Source: Tubulanus polymorphus (Eukaryota; Nemertea; Palaeonemertea; Tubulaniformes; Tubulanidae). Taken from it: a DNA stretch of 64,000 nt. Below the pieces are notes generated by a model that did no database searches, was not told the origin of the DNA, and was given only the letters and a program-made list of their open reading frames with translations. This document shows positions 26,600-38,786 of the stretch, piece after piece; positions within the stretch are counted from its first letter, which is position 1, and the number at the start of each line of letters is the position of its first letter. The translations under genes and the position numbers were made by a program. The stretch lies in assembly GCF_964204645.1 (NCBI RefSeq), contig NC_134031.1:14469307-14533306 (forward strand), given 5' to 3'.

Positions 26600-26770
26600 C
26601 ACTTATAGTTCCGTTCAGTAGGACTCATACACTACTCATTGTAGGCAAACTTGGTACCAACTGCAGCATCCCATGACGAAGAAATCAATATTCATTAGAG
26701 CTGTACCGTCGATGTCACTCGACTATACTTTGAATACCAGAATCATACCCTCATCTGGATAATTTGCGTT
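26600..26770 (-). pseudogene. Decayed copy of the orphan exon at 37254-37382
   Basis: On the minus strand this stretch aligns with the 37254-37382 exon-like segment (shared AANYPDEGM versus ANFPDESM, and DIDGTA versus DLDGAA), but has an in-frame TAG and a frame disruption. It is a relic of an unidentified gene or repeat. Confidence 0.4.
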
Positions 26771-27690
26771 TTGAAATGTGCTTTCCTTTCACCTAATCAA
26801 CATGCGGGACAATCAACTTACACGACATCTACATCAACATCTACCCGAGAAAAAAAATTATCATAAATTTTAATCGGACTACTTACACGTGGAAAACGAT
26901 TTAAAAAAATAAGAATATAGAAAACATCTTCAACCTTGCGATATAGTTATTTCCAAAATCTCGATATATACAATTAGGCAGCCGACAAAATGAACCCCAA
27001 TCAGTCGCTTTCCGGTTACGGCTGGTTGCTCGATTGTTTGACTGAACCGGGAACGAAAATTTGATTATGTACTTCGATTAAAACAAGAAATTCTGTAATC
27101 TTGACCGCCGATCACACAACTATATCCGTACTTCAATTTCTGATTTCAAAATCAAACCCCCTGTTTCGCTCCCGGCAGGTGCGGAAGGTTTGTAAGGGAC
27201 ACTGACTCAAAACAAAAATCAAACGAAATCTACCGATCGAATAACCACGTCAATCCCTGTATCAAATTTCTAAAAAAGTTTTTAAGAAAACATTGAAAAA
27301 ACATTGTAATCAGTCGAAACTTTCAAATCTCCAAATACTCCGTTTGCTCCGTTAACAATAACTCACTGGCTCTCAATCTCATCTGCGACGTTCAGTGGTC
27401 ATCTCTTTAGTCAGTTTTCGTTTTTGACGCGTATCAACTCTGACTGAAGAGGTGATGAGCTGCGAGAAGGGAGTGGTTATGAGAGGAAATTTTAAAGCCC
27501 TTACAAGGAGGAACCGTGTCGCTGCCGTTCTGGTAAATTATAGCGAAACTTTAATTGGTCTTGGCGTCATGTGATGGAGGCTACAGTGGAACGGTATATA
27601 CGAATCATGTTCAAACAATTATTTCCACTGAAATTGACAAGCGAACATTTTTTCATTCTCCGGTAGAATTATAATTCGAATCACATTGAC
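26771..27690. other. Intergenic, no gene seen
   Basis: No supported exon. A stretch at about 27030-27240 resembles the intronic stretch at about 7950-8110 in inverted orientation (shared AATCGAAGTACAGATATAGTT-like words), so it is likely a dispersed repeat. Confidence 0.4.
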
Positions 27691-28700
27691 TAATCTGCGC
27701 TCGTATTGTAGGTGTCACATAAAACGCGAGCAATTGATGAATACAAACAATGATTAACAGGTGGTGGTGGAAATCGGTCATTGTGTTCGTGAAGGGTGTT
27801 GGTAGAAACCGTATTTTTAAGAGTTGCAGATTTTGTCGATTATTAGCATCATTTTCTAAGGTGAGCACCAAATGCACTCGCATTGAAAATAGCTAGGTGA
27901 TGAATACAAACACTGATAAACAGGTGGTGGTCATTGTTTTTGTGAAGAATGGTGATGAGACCTCTGAGAACTGATTATTGGCATAATTGTTTTTAAGTGG
28001 TGCCCCGAATGCACCCTCATTCTAGGAGTAGCCACACCACCGAACGTGAACAATGCTCAATACAAATAACACTAATAAACAGGTCTACGGGAACCAGTTA
28101 TTGTCTTTATGAAGAATGGAAAATAGGACCTGTATATCCGACAGTTGATGATTTTGCAGATTATTCACATCGTCAATTATTGTCTTAGTTTGGCGTATTT
28201 TGCTCAGCGAAAATACATTTTCTAAGAGCATAGAAAGAATTACAATTCATGTGTATAAGTGCATACATGGATTGGCAAATTACATATCTAATTACTTATT
28301 TAAGGTGTGGTCGCCAAACGCACCCAAGCAGTCACGTACAACGCGGTGAATTGTTGGAGACAAATAGCGCTGATAAACAGGTGACGGGAACCAGTCATTG
28401 TGTTTGTAGAGAATGGCGTCAGCATTCTTCACAAACACAATAACTGGCTCCCGTCACCTGTTTATCAGCGTTATTTGTATTCATCACTTGTTCACGTTTT
28501 GTGTGGCTGCTCTAGAATACGAGCTTATTTGGCGCATGTGCTTTAGACAATTACACCAATAATCTGGCAATCTTCAACTCTAAGAAATGTAGTTCTCATC
28601 ACTATTGTTTACGACCACAATAACTAGCACCCGTCGCCTGTTTGTCAGCACTATTTATATTCAGCAGTTTTTTGCATTTTGTGACTGCTTTTAATGCGAT
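27690..28700. repeat. ~1-kb palindromic tandem repeat
   Basis: Units of about 150-180 bp with TGATAAACAGGTG, a CATTGTGTTTGTGAAGAATG-like stretch and a GGTGCACC-like segment repeat on the plus strand up to about 28415, then continue in inverted orientation to about 28690. The centre (28362-28475) is a strong hairpin. Probably a foldback or TIR transposon; no coding capacity. Confidence 0.7.
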
Positions 28701-30233
28701 TGCATTTGGTGGAGATAACTTTGACGACAACGAAAATAATCTAGAAAAAGGTAATTAATTTGTATTTCGGATTTTTACCCCTCTGGCAGAAAACCCTATT
28801 TATATTCTCGTTATTATTAGTATATTTTCGTTAATCATTTGCTTAAAAATTCTCCAATCAAATTCGATTACATATGTGTAGCAAACGACTGTATTAAACC
28901 AGTATAGCTGTCAAAATGTAAAAGTTTATCTGCAACCGTAGATTTCCTGTATAATCTTTTTAATTTGTGATCAATTTCTGCTTTCTCATTCTATCTCGTG
29001 AGAATCCCGATCCGAATGAAGTGCTTGTTTGAGTACGAATAGTTTCATAAGATACCTATCTAGTCAAAATACTGACAAATAATTGCTACGAAACGCAATG
29101 CTACATGCTTTTTAAGATATACGATTCTATTCAGTCTGCGTAGATTTACTGCGCGTACTGCCGCTATTAAAAACTTAAAATCTGAGACCGATCTTAATTG
29201 ATACCGATCATTCAAATCATTAGATCTTTCATGTAACGATTCAAAGTATAAGAAGGTAAAATCCCCCAACTTTTGAATGGATTGCAATAGATACCATTTT
29301 AAGGCCAATTTATTCGTATTATATGTAGTATATTCAATTTATTCTAATTGCTTGCCGTTGAAATATCATGAAATAATTATTTTACAACTTGAATAAGAAA
29401 TTGCAAATTGATAGTTCATCAATACTAATAGGTATCGCACAGTTTGAATTACAAGTTTAAGATAGTTCTTCGCACAATTCACATATATCTTTTCTCTTGT
29501 TACTTGGTTCGGCCATAGACTCTAAAACGAAGTTTTAGAGTCCATGGTTCGGCGCATCGACACATAATCAGGAGGTTGCTAGTCGGTCGAATCAATACAA
29601 ATTCATTTAGTAACGCAATTGAGTGTCTTTGTAACCAGCTCGGTGTTGTATCGGCAGGCTGGTTGGGGAATTAGCATTTACACCAGCGGTGCAGGATACC
29701 ATCCATCAGGAACAACAAGGCAGTTAAACCTTATATGTACAATTTCTATTGCATCCCGGAATGAGACTGATTATCTTAGTTTCACATACAGTCATACATA
29801 CATTACATACTAAGTCTTTATGTACAGAATCATGAGTATAAAGTGAGAACTATGTGCCAGACAAGTTGTAGACATCAGGACTCACAAACTAACACCTACG
29901 TAGTTACATGTTTGAGAGATTTATTCATTATTGATGAGCACCGACTAGAGCTAATTACTATGAAAACATATTGAGTAATGTGACATGTTGATAACCACAT
30001 TAAAGCACATATTGATACTATATTCATAAGTTATATTACATGTTATTGGTTTTGTTATCGTCATCGTCATCAGCAGCATCATTATTATCATTATTATTAT
30101 TATCATAATTAAGCATTTCATGTAGTAAGAGACATGAAATATGATGAACCGTTCGATATGAAATTGTAGATATACAATATACGATTATAAAATATGTTAC
30201 TTATGGTTCGTTACTTATATACGGGTGGAATCC
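28701..30233. other. Intergenic, no gene seen
   Basis: AT-rich. Only short ORFs without domains. A short perfect inverted repeat (GACTCTAAAACGAAGTTTTAGAGTC) lies at 29518-29542. Confidence 0.5.
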
Positions 30234-30857
30234 AGGTAATAATGCCTGAAGTAAAAATGCCACAGGTGAAAATGCCAGAAGGAAATGTGAGGAAAATTAA
30301 GCAAAGAATTTTTATTAACATTGGACCTCATTTATACTATATTTTACGTATTGAATGCACAGTTTAGATATATAAAACATAGAACGATAACCACACTCAA
30401 ACGTGGTGAACTAATAATAATGTAACAACTAGAATTTTCAGTGCACTCGGGAACTAGCTCGTCAAAATTAATCCAAAGTCAACAATTCCAACTTGATAAA
30501 ATATCTTTTATTCAAATGCTTGGTCGGCAACTGCTCAGTACAAACTACCAACCAAAAGTGTGCGTTGTGTCCCTCATTCTGTTTCAACTGACTCTTATAT
30601 CTATATATATATTCCTGCATAGTAACAAAAACTTAGGTATGAAAAACAAAGGTGACAGACAGTGAGTAGACAATTTGAGCAACAACATGCCATAAACAAA
30701 GACAGAAAGAACATATGACTAATTACTTTACAAACACGACTAACAAATACATTTCTAAACAAAACAACAAGTTGCTATAATAAGACAAAAACCCACTATC
30801 TACAGATTAAAAGAATTTAAAAACAAAAATTCATTTATTAAATCTAAAATATATATA

Positions 30858-30910
30858 AGACACGTCGACGTTTCGATCTCACCCTAGAGATCATCGTGAG
30901 GTGTGAGATA
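30858..30910 (-). ncRNA. Hammerhead-ribozyme-like motif of the Penelope element
   Basis: On the minus strand, CTCACGAT is followed by stem II GATCTC/GAGATC (30887-30892 with 30875-30880), then GAAAC (30870-30874) and GTCGACGTGT, whose GTGT can pair with ACAC upstream of the core (stem I). Penelope-like elements are known to carry hammerhead ribozymes at their ends. The core CUGANGA reads CUCACGA, so the essential G5 is replaced and cleavage is probably lost. Confidence 0.45.
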
Positions 30911-30954
30911 TTGACAAAAAACGGGTATATATACAGAGGAGAACAGGTTAATTG

Positions 30955-31451
30955 AGTAAATTGGTGAGTGAGTAAATAATTAGTGTTTGGCAAGGCATGA
31001 AGTAATATACTTAGAAAGAAGGGAATTGTGCGGAGAAAAGCCATTATTCAAATTGGCGCTAATATAAGAGTGACGAGTAATTACGGAAGACTCAACTATG
31101 TGGTGTTTAGTGTAATTGCTGGAAGTATAAATAATTTCGGCTTTATCAAAATTAAAACGACCAGTGACCAGTGTTCCGAACGTGATTTGCTACGCCACTA
31201 GCCGGTTTTTTTTTATTTATTATATCCTTTTTGTGTTCCGAAATTCGAGTTTTTAATTCACGACCAGTTTCTCCAAAGTAAATTTTATCACAGCCAAAAC
31301 AAGGAATTTTGTAAACTCCGCAGTCCAAAGGTTTAGATTGATTGTTTTTAACCAAAGCCTTACTAATTTTGTTTTCATACGTGAAAATGATTTGTTTATC
31401 CAGGGAGAGAGTGACGAAACTTTTCCAAAACAGGTACATACGGAATAACAA
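30955..31451 (-). pseudogene. Penelope-like element remnant: GIY-YIG endonuclease end
   Basis: A 99-codon minus-strand frame (31152-31451) contains GVYKIPCFGCDKIYFGETGR, then RISEHKKD. This matches the GIY-YIG endonuclease module at the C terminus of Penelope-like retroelement proteins, including the Cys pair between GVYKI and the YFGE segment. The reverse-transcriptase part is missing upstream, so the copy is 5'-truncated. Recognisable coding continues after the frame (FDKAEII, then STOP-interrupted) towards 30960. It is not functional. Confidence 0.8.
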
Positions 31452-32683
31452 TGAACTCTGAAATGTGTTTTTTTATTTTCTGGAGGTTTAGAATTGAAAG
31501 AAAGTACGTTAAGCGTTAGAAATAGCGATTTTCAAAATGTGATCAGATACGTCTGATTTTCTGAAGTATGATTTTACATCAGACTTCCAAATCGTGTATA
31601 CATCCGCCATTTTGACCGAATAATCCGATTTACTCATCATTTATATTTATGCCTGCCGCTTGCGATATGATCATATATCCTCTAATGATATTCAATGCAA
31701 TATGACATTTCGACGTTCAGAGAGAGCTCGTTATATGATCATAGGAAGCCATTGGACATCTTTATCAATAATATTTTGCCAAATAGCTTGTATGTGTTCA
31801 CATATACCTGTGACGTTTTGCACATCGATTTACAGTTTTCGTTTGTAAAATGACGCTGAATGGTTAACATTGTTTAGGTTTCATAATGGTAACGTTTTGT
31901 AAGGCGTCAAAAAACTATTCATCGAATTGTTGCTTTGATGTTATGAAATTGAGCAAACTAACTCGTCAAAAACTTCTTGATTTTAATCATCATACCTATT
32001 ATTATACCTAGAAATATGCTTTATCTAAACTGTGCATTCAATATGTAAACTCTGTGCATTCATTAGTACATTTGTTAATATTCATTTATTTAGAAATGTG
32101 TTACATATCATGACTATGTTCCCGTTTTGATTACAATTATATAAGAATATGTGTTAATTTTCTAATTTCCAATGATCTCAAAATAAAAATATCAATAATT
32201 TTAATGCTTATGTTTTATAGATTTGTGAGTTTACAAATTTGTCATTTTTTTATTATCATAGGCCAGAATATGTTCAGAACTGTGCATTCATTACGTAAAA
32301 TCTAGTGTAAATATGAAATTTCAGGTCCAATGTTAATAGATTCTTCACTTAATTTTCCTCATATTTCCTTCTGGCATTTTTACCTCTGGCATTTTTACCT
32401 ATGGTGTGATTTTTCCTCTACCATTTTTACCTCTGGCATTTTTACTTCTGGTATTATTACCTATGGCAATTCAAATTTGATCGAAAATTAACTCGTTTTC
32501 GGTAAACTTAGATTATTGCAGGTTTTTTATCTAATTTCCAGAACCACAGGTAGCACATTGAGGAATACAATAATAAAGGTCAAAACAATTTCTATAAGTA
32601 GTACAGATAAAATCAAATAAGGTCAAGTACACAAACTGAATTTTTCGTAACGTAAGTAGTAAGAATTGTGTCTATCATTTCAG

Positions 32684-34088
32684 ATGAATTATTTCATTAC
32701 CCTGGGAACCATGTTGCTGTTGATAACGTCATACGTGACGTCATGCCCGACAAGGGATAACAGTGGTAAGTCTTAATGTACTGCCATGCGCCCGAGTGTT
32801 ATGCATATTCTTTATCTGATGCGCTCAGTAAGACCTACCGACCGTTATCATATCCAGAAACCTCAGATTAAACTGAATTTTGATGGGACTGTTTTCACAA
32901 TACGTAATTAACCCTTAATTATTATCAAATCACTTATCATAACTAAATTATCATGATTAAATCAAGTTAGGTTTTTCACGAAACGTCACTTACGTTAATT
33001 ATAATCCAGTTAATTACAAAATTTGATTATCCCTTAGAGCATGAACAAATCATTTCATGGTTATAAGTTGCAGTTATCATTTATGAAATTTGATGTTTGA
33101 AAACAGACGAAGGCAATTTCTACAGCGTATTCAGTTTTCAGATTGTTTGTCTGAATAATTTGGATTTCATGCCTTATGTAAAGGATGTCAATACCAATAC
33201 TCTAGATTCTATTCATTTATCTTCAAACATAGATATGATAGATTTTTGCCGGTACTAGAGTACATATTTATGGAATTATATTGCTAAAAAGTCACCGCTT
33301 GGAAACCCCATTTACGACGATTGCTTTTGCAAACTTGAACAGCAAATCGGCTGTTGAATGTGCCGCCATTTTGATACACTTATATTGTGTAATGAAATCC
33401 CCTATGTAATAACAATTAGTTAATTATGTAATAAACGCTTTCGTGAAACCGAATTTCAATCGTAAGTAACTAAATCACGATTAATGAAATTTGATTATGA
33501 TTTAAGTCCTAATTATAATTAAAGTTAATAACGCTTTGTGAAGCCGGCCCCTGGCCCCTTTGCATCCATGGGTCAAGTGTAGATTCATTTACAAATCTAT
33601 TCAACTTCAATATTTGCGCTATTGCGCGATTGGCCTTGCAAAGTTTTAAGGGCCGCATGCTGAATGAAAGTGGGAGAATTGAGAGAAGAGAAAAAGAAAC
33701 AGAAGAGCTCTTCGATGAAACACATTCCAATTTTAGAGAACGTAAAACGACTAAGTTCTGTAGAGAATACAGAGGAACTTTGAGTCAAGCGCGATCCGGT
33801 AAAACGTGTCCAGGCCTGTGATTCTGAAACACTTCATCAACATATACCCGTTACAACCCGGACTTGGAATTATTATAGAAACCCTGACGACTGAGAAGGG
33901 CCTTGGAATACTTTTGTCTAATTACCCAACATCTAATTACACAGCAATCTTGTCATTTAGGGGGCACCACTACAGCTACGACGACAGCAACATCTACAGC
34001 CGCGCCTGACTCAACGCCTGCCGCGCCTACAACCGCGCCTACAGCCGCGCCTACAGCCGCGCCTGCAGCCGACTGCGACAAACCTTAG
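32684..34088 (+). CDS. Small secreted Thr/Ala/Pro-rich peptide, two exons, 69 aa
   Basis: Exon 1 (32684-32765) directly follows a CAG acceptor, so a 5' UTR intron is likely. It encodes a signal peptide MNYFITLGTMLLLITSYVTS, followed by CPTRDNS. Exon 2 (33961-34088, after TTTAG) fits in phase 1 and encodes a Thr/Ala/Pro-rich region (TTTATTTATSTAAP, then TAAP repeats) ending ADCDKP and TAG. Length 210 nt including stop. Two cysteines flank the Thr-rich stretch. Mucin-like composition suggests O-glycosylation. A further spliced exon (donor at 34096, acceptor before 34601) would be 3' UTR. No known family recognised. Confidence 0.6.
32880..33540. repeat. AATTA-rich dispersed repeat in the intron of the small secreted gene
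   Basis: Related words (ATAACGCTTTSGTGAA, GTAATTAACTA, AAATTTGATTATG) occur in both orientations, for example 32960-33040 and 33410-33540. This suggests a foldback element inside the 1.2-kb intron. Confidence 0.4.
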
Positions 34089-34095
34089 AACGTCG

Positions 34096-35150
34096 GTAAG
34101 TAAAATTTCAGAAACTTCGATACGCTCAAAAATCGAACTTCCGAAAAGCTAAATTTATTACAAAAGGTTTAGATAGAGCGCTGCCTCCTGTAGTGTATTG
34201 GAAATATGATGACAATTACCGCTTCGCTGTCGGGCTATCTACATCCTCCCTCGACATCGATAGAAGTTGTTAAAAGGCGTGAAAATTGGCCTGGTAATCT
34301 CCAAAAACGAGGGTGGATGAATTTTAGACGTAAATCCGAAAAATATGTGCAATTTAATAGAAAATGTTTCTCGTCACCAACAACATTAGCTTGGCATTTG
34401 ATGCAGTATTATTAATGAGCCACGTTGATGCAATTCTCAAAGCAAAAACAGCAGTCTTTTCACTGCGAGTGATGCAACATGTACATGTTACATAGAATTT
34501 AGATAGAAAATGAAAAAAGCAAAAAAGTGCTTCACAGTCTTCAAAAAATATTCCCCAACGAGAAATTGTCTAGTTCATTAAATAAAAAAAAAAATTTCAG
34601 AAATGCCTGCAGCAATTCAATAACGAACCTTACGACGCGTTGCTTTCTGAAGACAATGTGGAAATCAAGGCCACAGGTGAATGGGATGATCTAAATTGCC
34701 TGTAGTCAAGTATTGCCGTCTGTTCGAAACCGTGCAAATAGCGATGCAGTACAAATTGCAACTTCTTATACAACTACACATAGATTACCAATACGTGGCT
34801 AATTTGAGACGAATTGTTTCCGGATACATCCGTCGAGTAAAACGACGGGCTACTGGCACGCCTACCATCCCGCCAGATGGCACCACTACGATGTCAGACT
34901 TTTAACACTCGAACGAAATTAGCTCGACTGCGCAGTCGACTGTGGCAATCGAGGATTCATTTTTAGGCCAGAGCGACATTGACATTGGCATCATGGCATT
35001 GCACGTGAGAATTATTACACCACTTCTTTGTTTGCAGTGAAATCTTTCGTTTGCTATTGTAGCGATGCCGGCGACACGTAAAAACGAAAAATAAATCATC
35101 GGCGACATTCGGGTCGTTTTACGATAAATGGATCTTCCAATTTTTCGTAA
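34096..35150. other. Possible 3' UTR or unassigned exons
   Basis: After TTTCAG, an open stretch at 34601-34705 reads KCLQQFNNEPYDALLSEDNV and continues to a stop. It could be the last exon of an alternative transcript of the upstream peptide gene, but the phase does not fit the Thr-rich frame. A 69-codon frame at 34696-34905 shows no domain. Confidence 0.3.
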
Positions 35151-37430
35151 AACGATCCCATCTTCACCCGTCAAGGGATTCGAACCCACTACGCTAAAGC
35201 TGTTCCCCGAACCCCTTGACCTCACGAGTCGTTGGAGTCGTTACTAGCTGACCAGAATCAGGTCGTACCAATCACAGCGCTTGTAACAAACCGGCAGTAG
35301 ACTTCTGTTGGTTTTCCCGTTAAATGGACCAATCAGCGAACGTTTTACCGAACAAGGAAGTATTTCGCAAATCGATATATGACGTCATGCGCAACAGTGC
35401 CAGTAATGAAATCACGCTTCGTGAGGCCAGGGGGCTGGTGGAAGCGAGTTCGGGAGTGATACTGGACCCCTGGCAAGATCCCGAATTAGAAATAACGTGT
35501 GATAGCCGCTTCAATCTCATATTTCAAAAAAAAAATCAATGCGTCTCATTTATAGCCACGGTTTTGGGTCCTCTCTGAAATAATGCTTATAATATTCAAT
35601 ACAATATTTACTGATAGAATAAATCTTTACCCGCATCACGGGCTTTCTGCTGCACATTACGTCGTTTGTATTTTTTCTTAACTTGTGTGACACAACTCCA
35701 GCAGTAGTGGTTTCCTGGCTTAACTCCGAAACACGAAAAAAACTGTTACAGTATTTCTGAGCAAAACGCGCATTGACCACGAGCAGGAAAAGAGTTTCTG
35801 CCTCGGCCTTACTGCGATGCGCTTGGCTTAAGTCACTTGTGCGGAGATAAAGTTCGTTGATTCGTATTGGTGTACCCCTTGATCTTCAGAACTCCGCGTA
35901 ATGACTAGAATCCCTTCGAAACTCAACACGGTTTTAACTGAGCTTTTATTTCTTCATTCATTCATTATTTTCTCTACACGAATTCCACCTGGGACTAGCG
36001 AACCACGCCGAGGGATTGTGGAAGTAAAAATGTTTGGTGGCGCCGGTTATGTTTATATACTCGTGGTATACCAGTGCCGCTCTCTGCGATTATTCCACCG
36101 TGCGAAAAATATCAGAATAATCCCCGATGCGGTATTATGCTGCTTTTCAAAACTGATGTTGGATTTCAAGTATGAAAATACCAAAGGCGTGATCAATCAA
36201 ACTTTCTTGGTTTGGTACACTGGGGTAACGTTGTGCTGTTTGTCCCGTGTTTATCACGTTTCTGGCAATACAATAAAAGTCTTAGAGTGTCTACTAGTGA
36301 CCGCTGAGATTGGACGCATATGTTAAGACCGAGGCCTCAGAATTTAATCCCTTTTTGCCACGGCGCTGGAGCATTTCAAGTGACCCAACCTCTACCATCT
36401 GGTGGGCACTATTCAAGTTCAAATATTCGTTCAATAAATGCAAATACACCATCGGATATCCGCAATAAAGAAGAAAGTACAAAGAGAATTATTTTTGATT
36501 TAGATAACAACGTATAGATTCGTCAGACTCGGTGGGGGGTATCTTATTTTTCATTTGTCAACTTGGAATTTCAATGGAATCTGAAATCTTTTGCAACAGC
36601 ACGGATGCGCATTTTCCTCCTTGACGGGGGCTGCTGATGCCTCATGCCTGAAGAATGAATTGCTGACTCGACGTGTCCCGCGAATGTTGCTATTTTTAGA
36701 TCTCCGATTACAAAAAAAAACCTAAATAAATAGATTGATATGAATCTTACATTCTTGTGCTTGATAAATTATTCAAAAGCAAGACCATGTTACATTTGCG
36801 TCTATTTTTCTACATCACCAGCGTTCTGCTCCGAGATTGCTAGGATCAAGTTTAACGAGACGAGTGACTATACCCGGTTAAAACGGCTAGTCATCGAACC
36901 GGAATGACGGTCTATCAATACGCATAGAACTGTCTGACCACTTGTGTTTTATATCACCACATACGCATTAGTTTACTGTTTCTGATGTTTTGACTGTAAA
37001 CTCAGTCTCATCGCCGCGATAGCTGGAAAGAGAAACAAATAGAACCCGATGAAGACTGCAAATAGAACCCGATGAAGACTGTATATACGTAAGTGTACAA
37101 ATATGTATTCAATATTCACGTGCCTGTGCCGCTTTCTTACTGACGGTCTATCAATTCGCATAGCACTGTCTGTTTGATTGCGACGCATCCACGGACCTAA
37201 CTATGCACTGTATATTAGAAACACAAAACTGCTCCCCGTGTAAAAACTTTTACTTTTAGGCAAACTCAGCACCAGATGTGAAGTACCGATTGTGCACCCC
37301 TTGGCGGAGAAACCCATCCTCATCGGAGCTGCACCGTCGAGGTCATAAACTACACTTCGGATACCACCGACCATACTTTCATCTGGAAAATTTGCGTTTC
37401 GAAAAACTACAATAAACTATCGGACTATTT
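35150..37430. other. Unassigned region with decayed coding fragments
   Basis: An 84-codon plus-strand frame (35324-35578) has a helical, weakly DEK-C-like stretch. On the minus strand, 35590-35800 encodes a Cys-rich segment (CAFC, then FGVKPGNHYCWSC) broken by a stop, like a zinc-binding domain of a decayed transposon or gene. A 141-codon frame (35901-36326) shows no domain. None is supported as a functional gene. A T-arm-like hairpin at 35160-35228 (minus) is not a tRNA. Confidence 0.35.
37254..37382 (-). pseudogene. Orphan exon-like segment, 43 codons
   Basis: On the minus strand a CAG acceptor (before 37382) and GTAAAA donor (after 37254) bound a 129-nt open segment, phase 1-1. It contains VGGIRSVVYDLDGAAP, then MGFSAKGCTIGTSHLV. 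It is conserved in pattern with a broken copy at 26600-26770. No neighbouring exons were found on this strand, so it is probably a captured exon or gene relic. Confidence 0.4.
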
Positions 37431-37432
37431 AC

Positions 37433-37680
37433 TACGGAAGCCCCTAGGTGACATACGAGAAATTCTTTTCACAATTTCGACTTAATAAGTCGAATTTCGA
37501 CTTAATAAGTCGAATTTCGACATAATAAGTCAAATTTCGACATAATAAGTCGAATTTCGACATAATAAGTCGAATTTCGTGTTAATCAAGTCGAATTTCG
37601 ACTTAATAAGTCGAAATTCGACATGAAAATAAAACTCGAAATTCGACTTAATTAACTCGAAATTCGACTTAATAAAGAAG
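37433..37680. mobile_element. Truncated MITE with TTCGACTTAATAAGTCGAA satellite
   Basis: The left end TACGGAAGCCCCTAGGTGAC is followed by repeated palindromes of AATTTCGACTTAATAAGTCG, which switch to the opposite orientation near 37610. The right terminal repeat present in the copy at 47648-47940 is missing here. Confidence 0.8.
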
Positions 37681-38786
37681 TTTCAAGTTTCTAGGCGCCA
37701 TTTTGTGGCGGTCCCTCGAGGTCCCTATTGTTGCGATAATTTGCGCTCATTTTTAAAACATAAGTTTAGATTGAATATCATATAGTTCTGCAGTCCCTCA
37801 CTCGACGAAATCGATTTATACACCATTTTAAAGGTAATGAAATGCAGATATTTGCTGGCGATTCTTGGAATTTTTGAACGCAACAATTGAGAACAGTGAC
37901 GATGTGAAACCAAGGACCGCATATCTTAACCGTGCGTAAAAGAAATCGCAATATTTATTAATTTCAAAATATCTAAGTATCTCTTCAAGCTATATTTCCT
38001 ATTTTCACTGAAGTTAAAGAGGGTTATTTGCAGTTTAAGCCTGCGTTAAAATCTTTTGAATATCTTACCTGACGACTGATCTGTACCCGCTTGAGTTTGA
38101 GATTACGCGCAAAAGGGGTCTCCCACTGCGCATTGCAATTTCACTGAACATTGAGATTTATCATATCAACTGTAGCATTAGTTTATTTTCATTCAATTTT
38201 TCATTATTCATGATTATGTAATACAGTCAATCTACTGCATTCTAAACTGCGGTGCTTCTTCTAAATTACAGCATGCCGCCGGTCGTCTTGATACTCTACT
38301 CGTCGATTAATCATGGCTTACATTGTTTTTGACTTCTCCCTCCATGACCGGAAGAATTATATCTCTAGATGCTTTTAATCTTATTTTTCAATGATGAGGC
38401 AAAATCACCTGTCGCAGTACATTTCCTTTCAGAAAATATACCTTGTTACACCATACTATACATACTGTATAGTATAGCTAAACGACCGGCGCGCGTTGCA
38501 TCATGGGTAAATTTATTATAAAACATGGCGGATCTATTAAAGAAGGATTAACGTATCGCTGGTAAATTATCAAATATTTATCCATTATCAAAGCCCATAT
38601 TCAAGTGCCTGTGCCCCGGCCCGCTAAATCGCACTAGTTTCTAACCACAGGTATCGTAAACACACCTACGCCACCAAACATTGTATATTCATTAGGGTTG
38701 TCGGGCTTATCTGGAATTACGTCATAGCATTTGACTTTAGACGGGAATTCCGGAGGAAATCCTCGTATATGTCAATGAAATAGAAA
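37681..38786. other. Upstream region of EXOC8
   Basis: No other exon is seen. GCGC-containing sequence near 38480-38530 (with ATCATGGGTAAATTTATTATAAAACATGGCGG) may be the promoter or 5' UTR region; this is a guess. Confidence 0.35.

Larger units (their letters stand above)
30234..32462. mobile_element. 2.2-kb inverted-repeat element with AATGCC subrepeats
   Basis: The left end AGGTAATAATGCCTGAAG, subrepeats of GTAAAAATGCCAGAGG and the segment AACATTGGACCT (up to about 30385) recur inverted at 32275-32462. The terminal inverted repeats are about 150-190 bp with matching subrepeats. The interior contains the Penelope-like remnant. No clear target duplication was found, so the class is unknown. 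Confidence 0.6.

Noticed and set aside
34677-34705. 29-nt intron joining 34601-34676 to 34706-34905
   Set aside because: Too short for a normal spliceosomal intron, and the products show no domain.
35159-35228. tRNA gene on minus strand
   Set aside because: A B-box-like GGGTTCGAATCCC exists, but the paired stem GTCAAGGG/CCCTTGAC is not in tRNA geometry and no anticodon arm forms.
35901-36326. 141-codon ORF as a gene
   Set aside because: No domain, no splice partners or signal peptide; composition unlike the real genes here.
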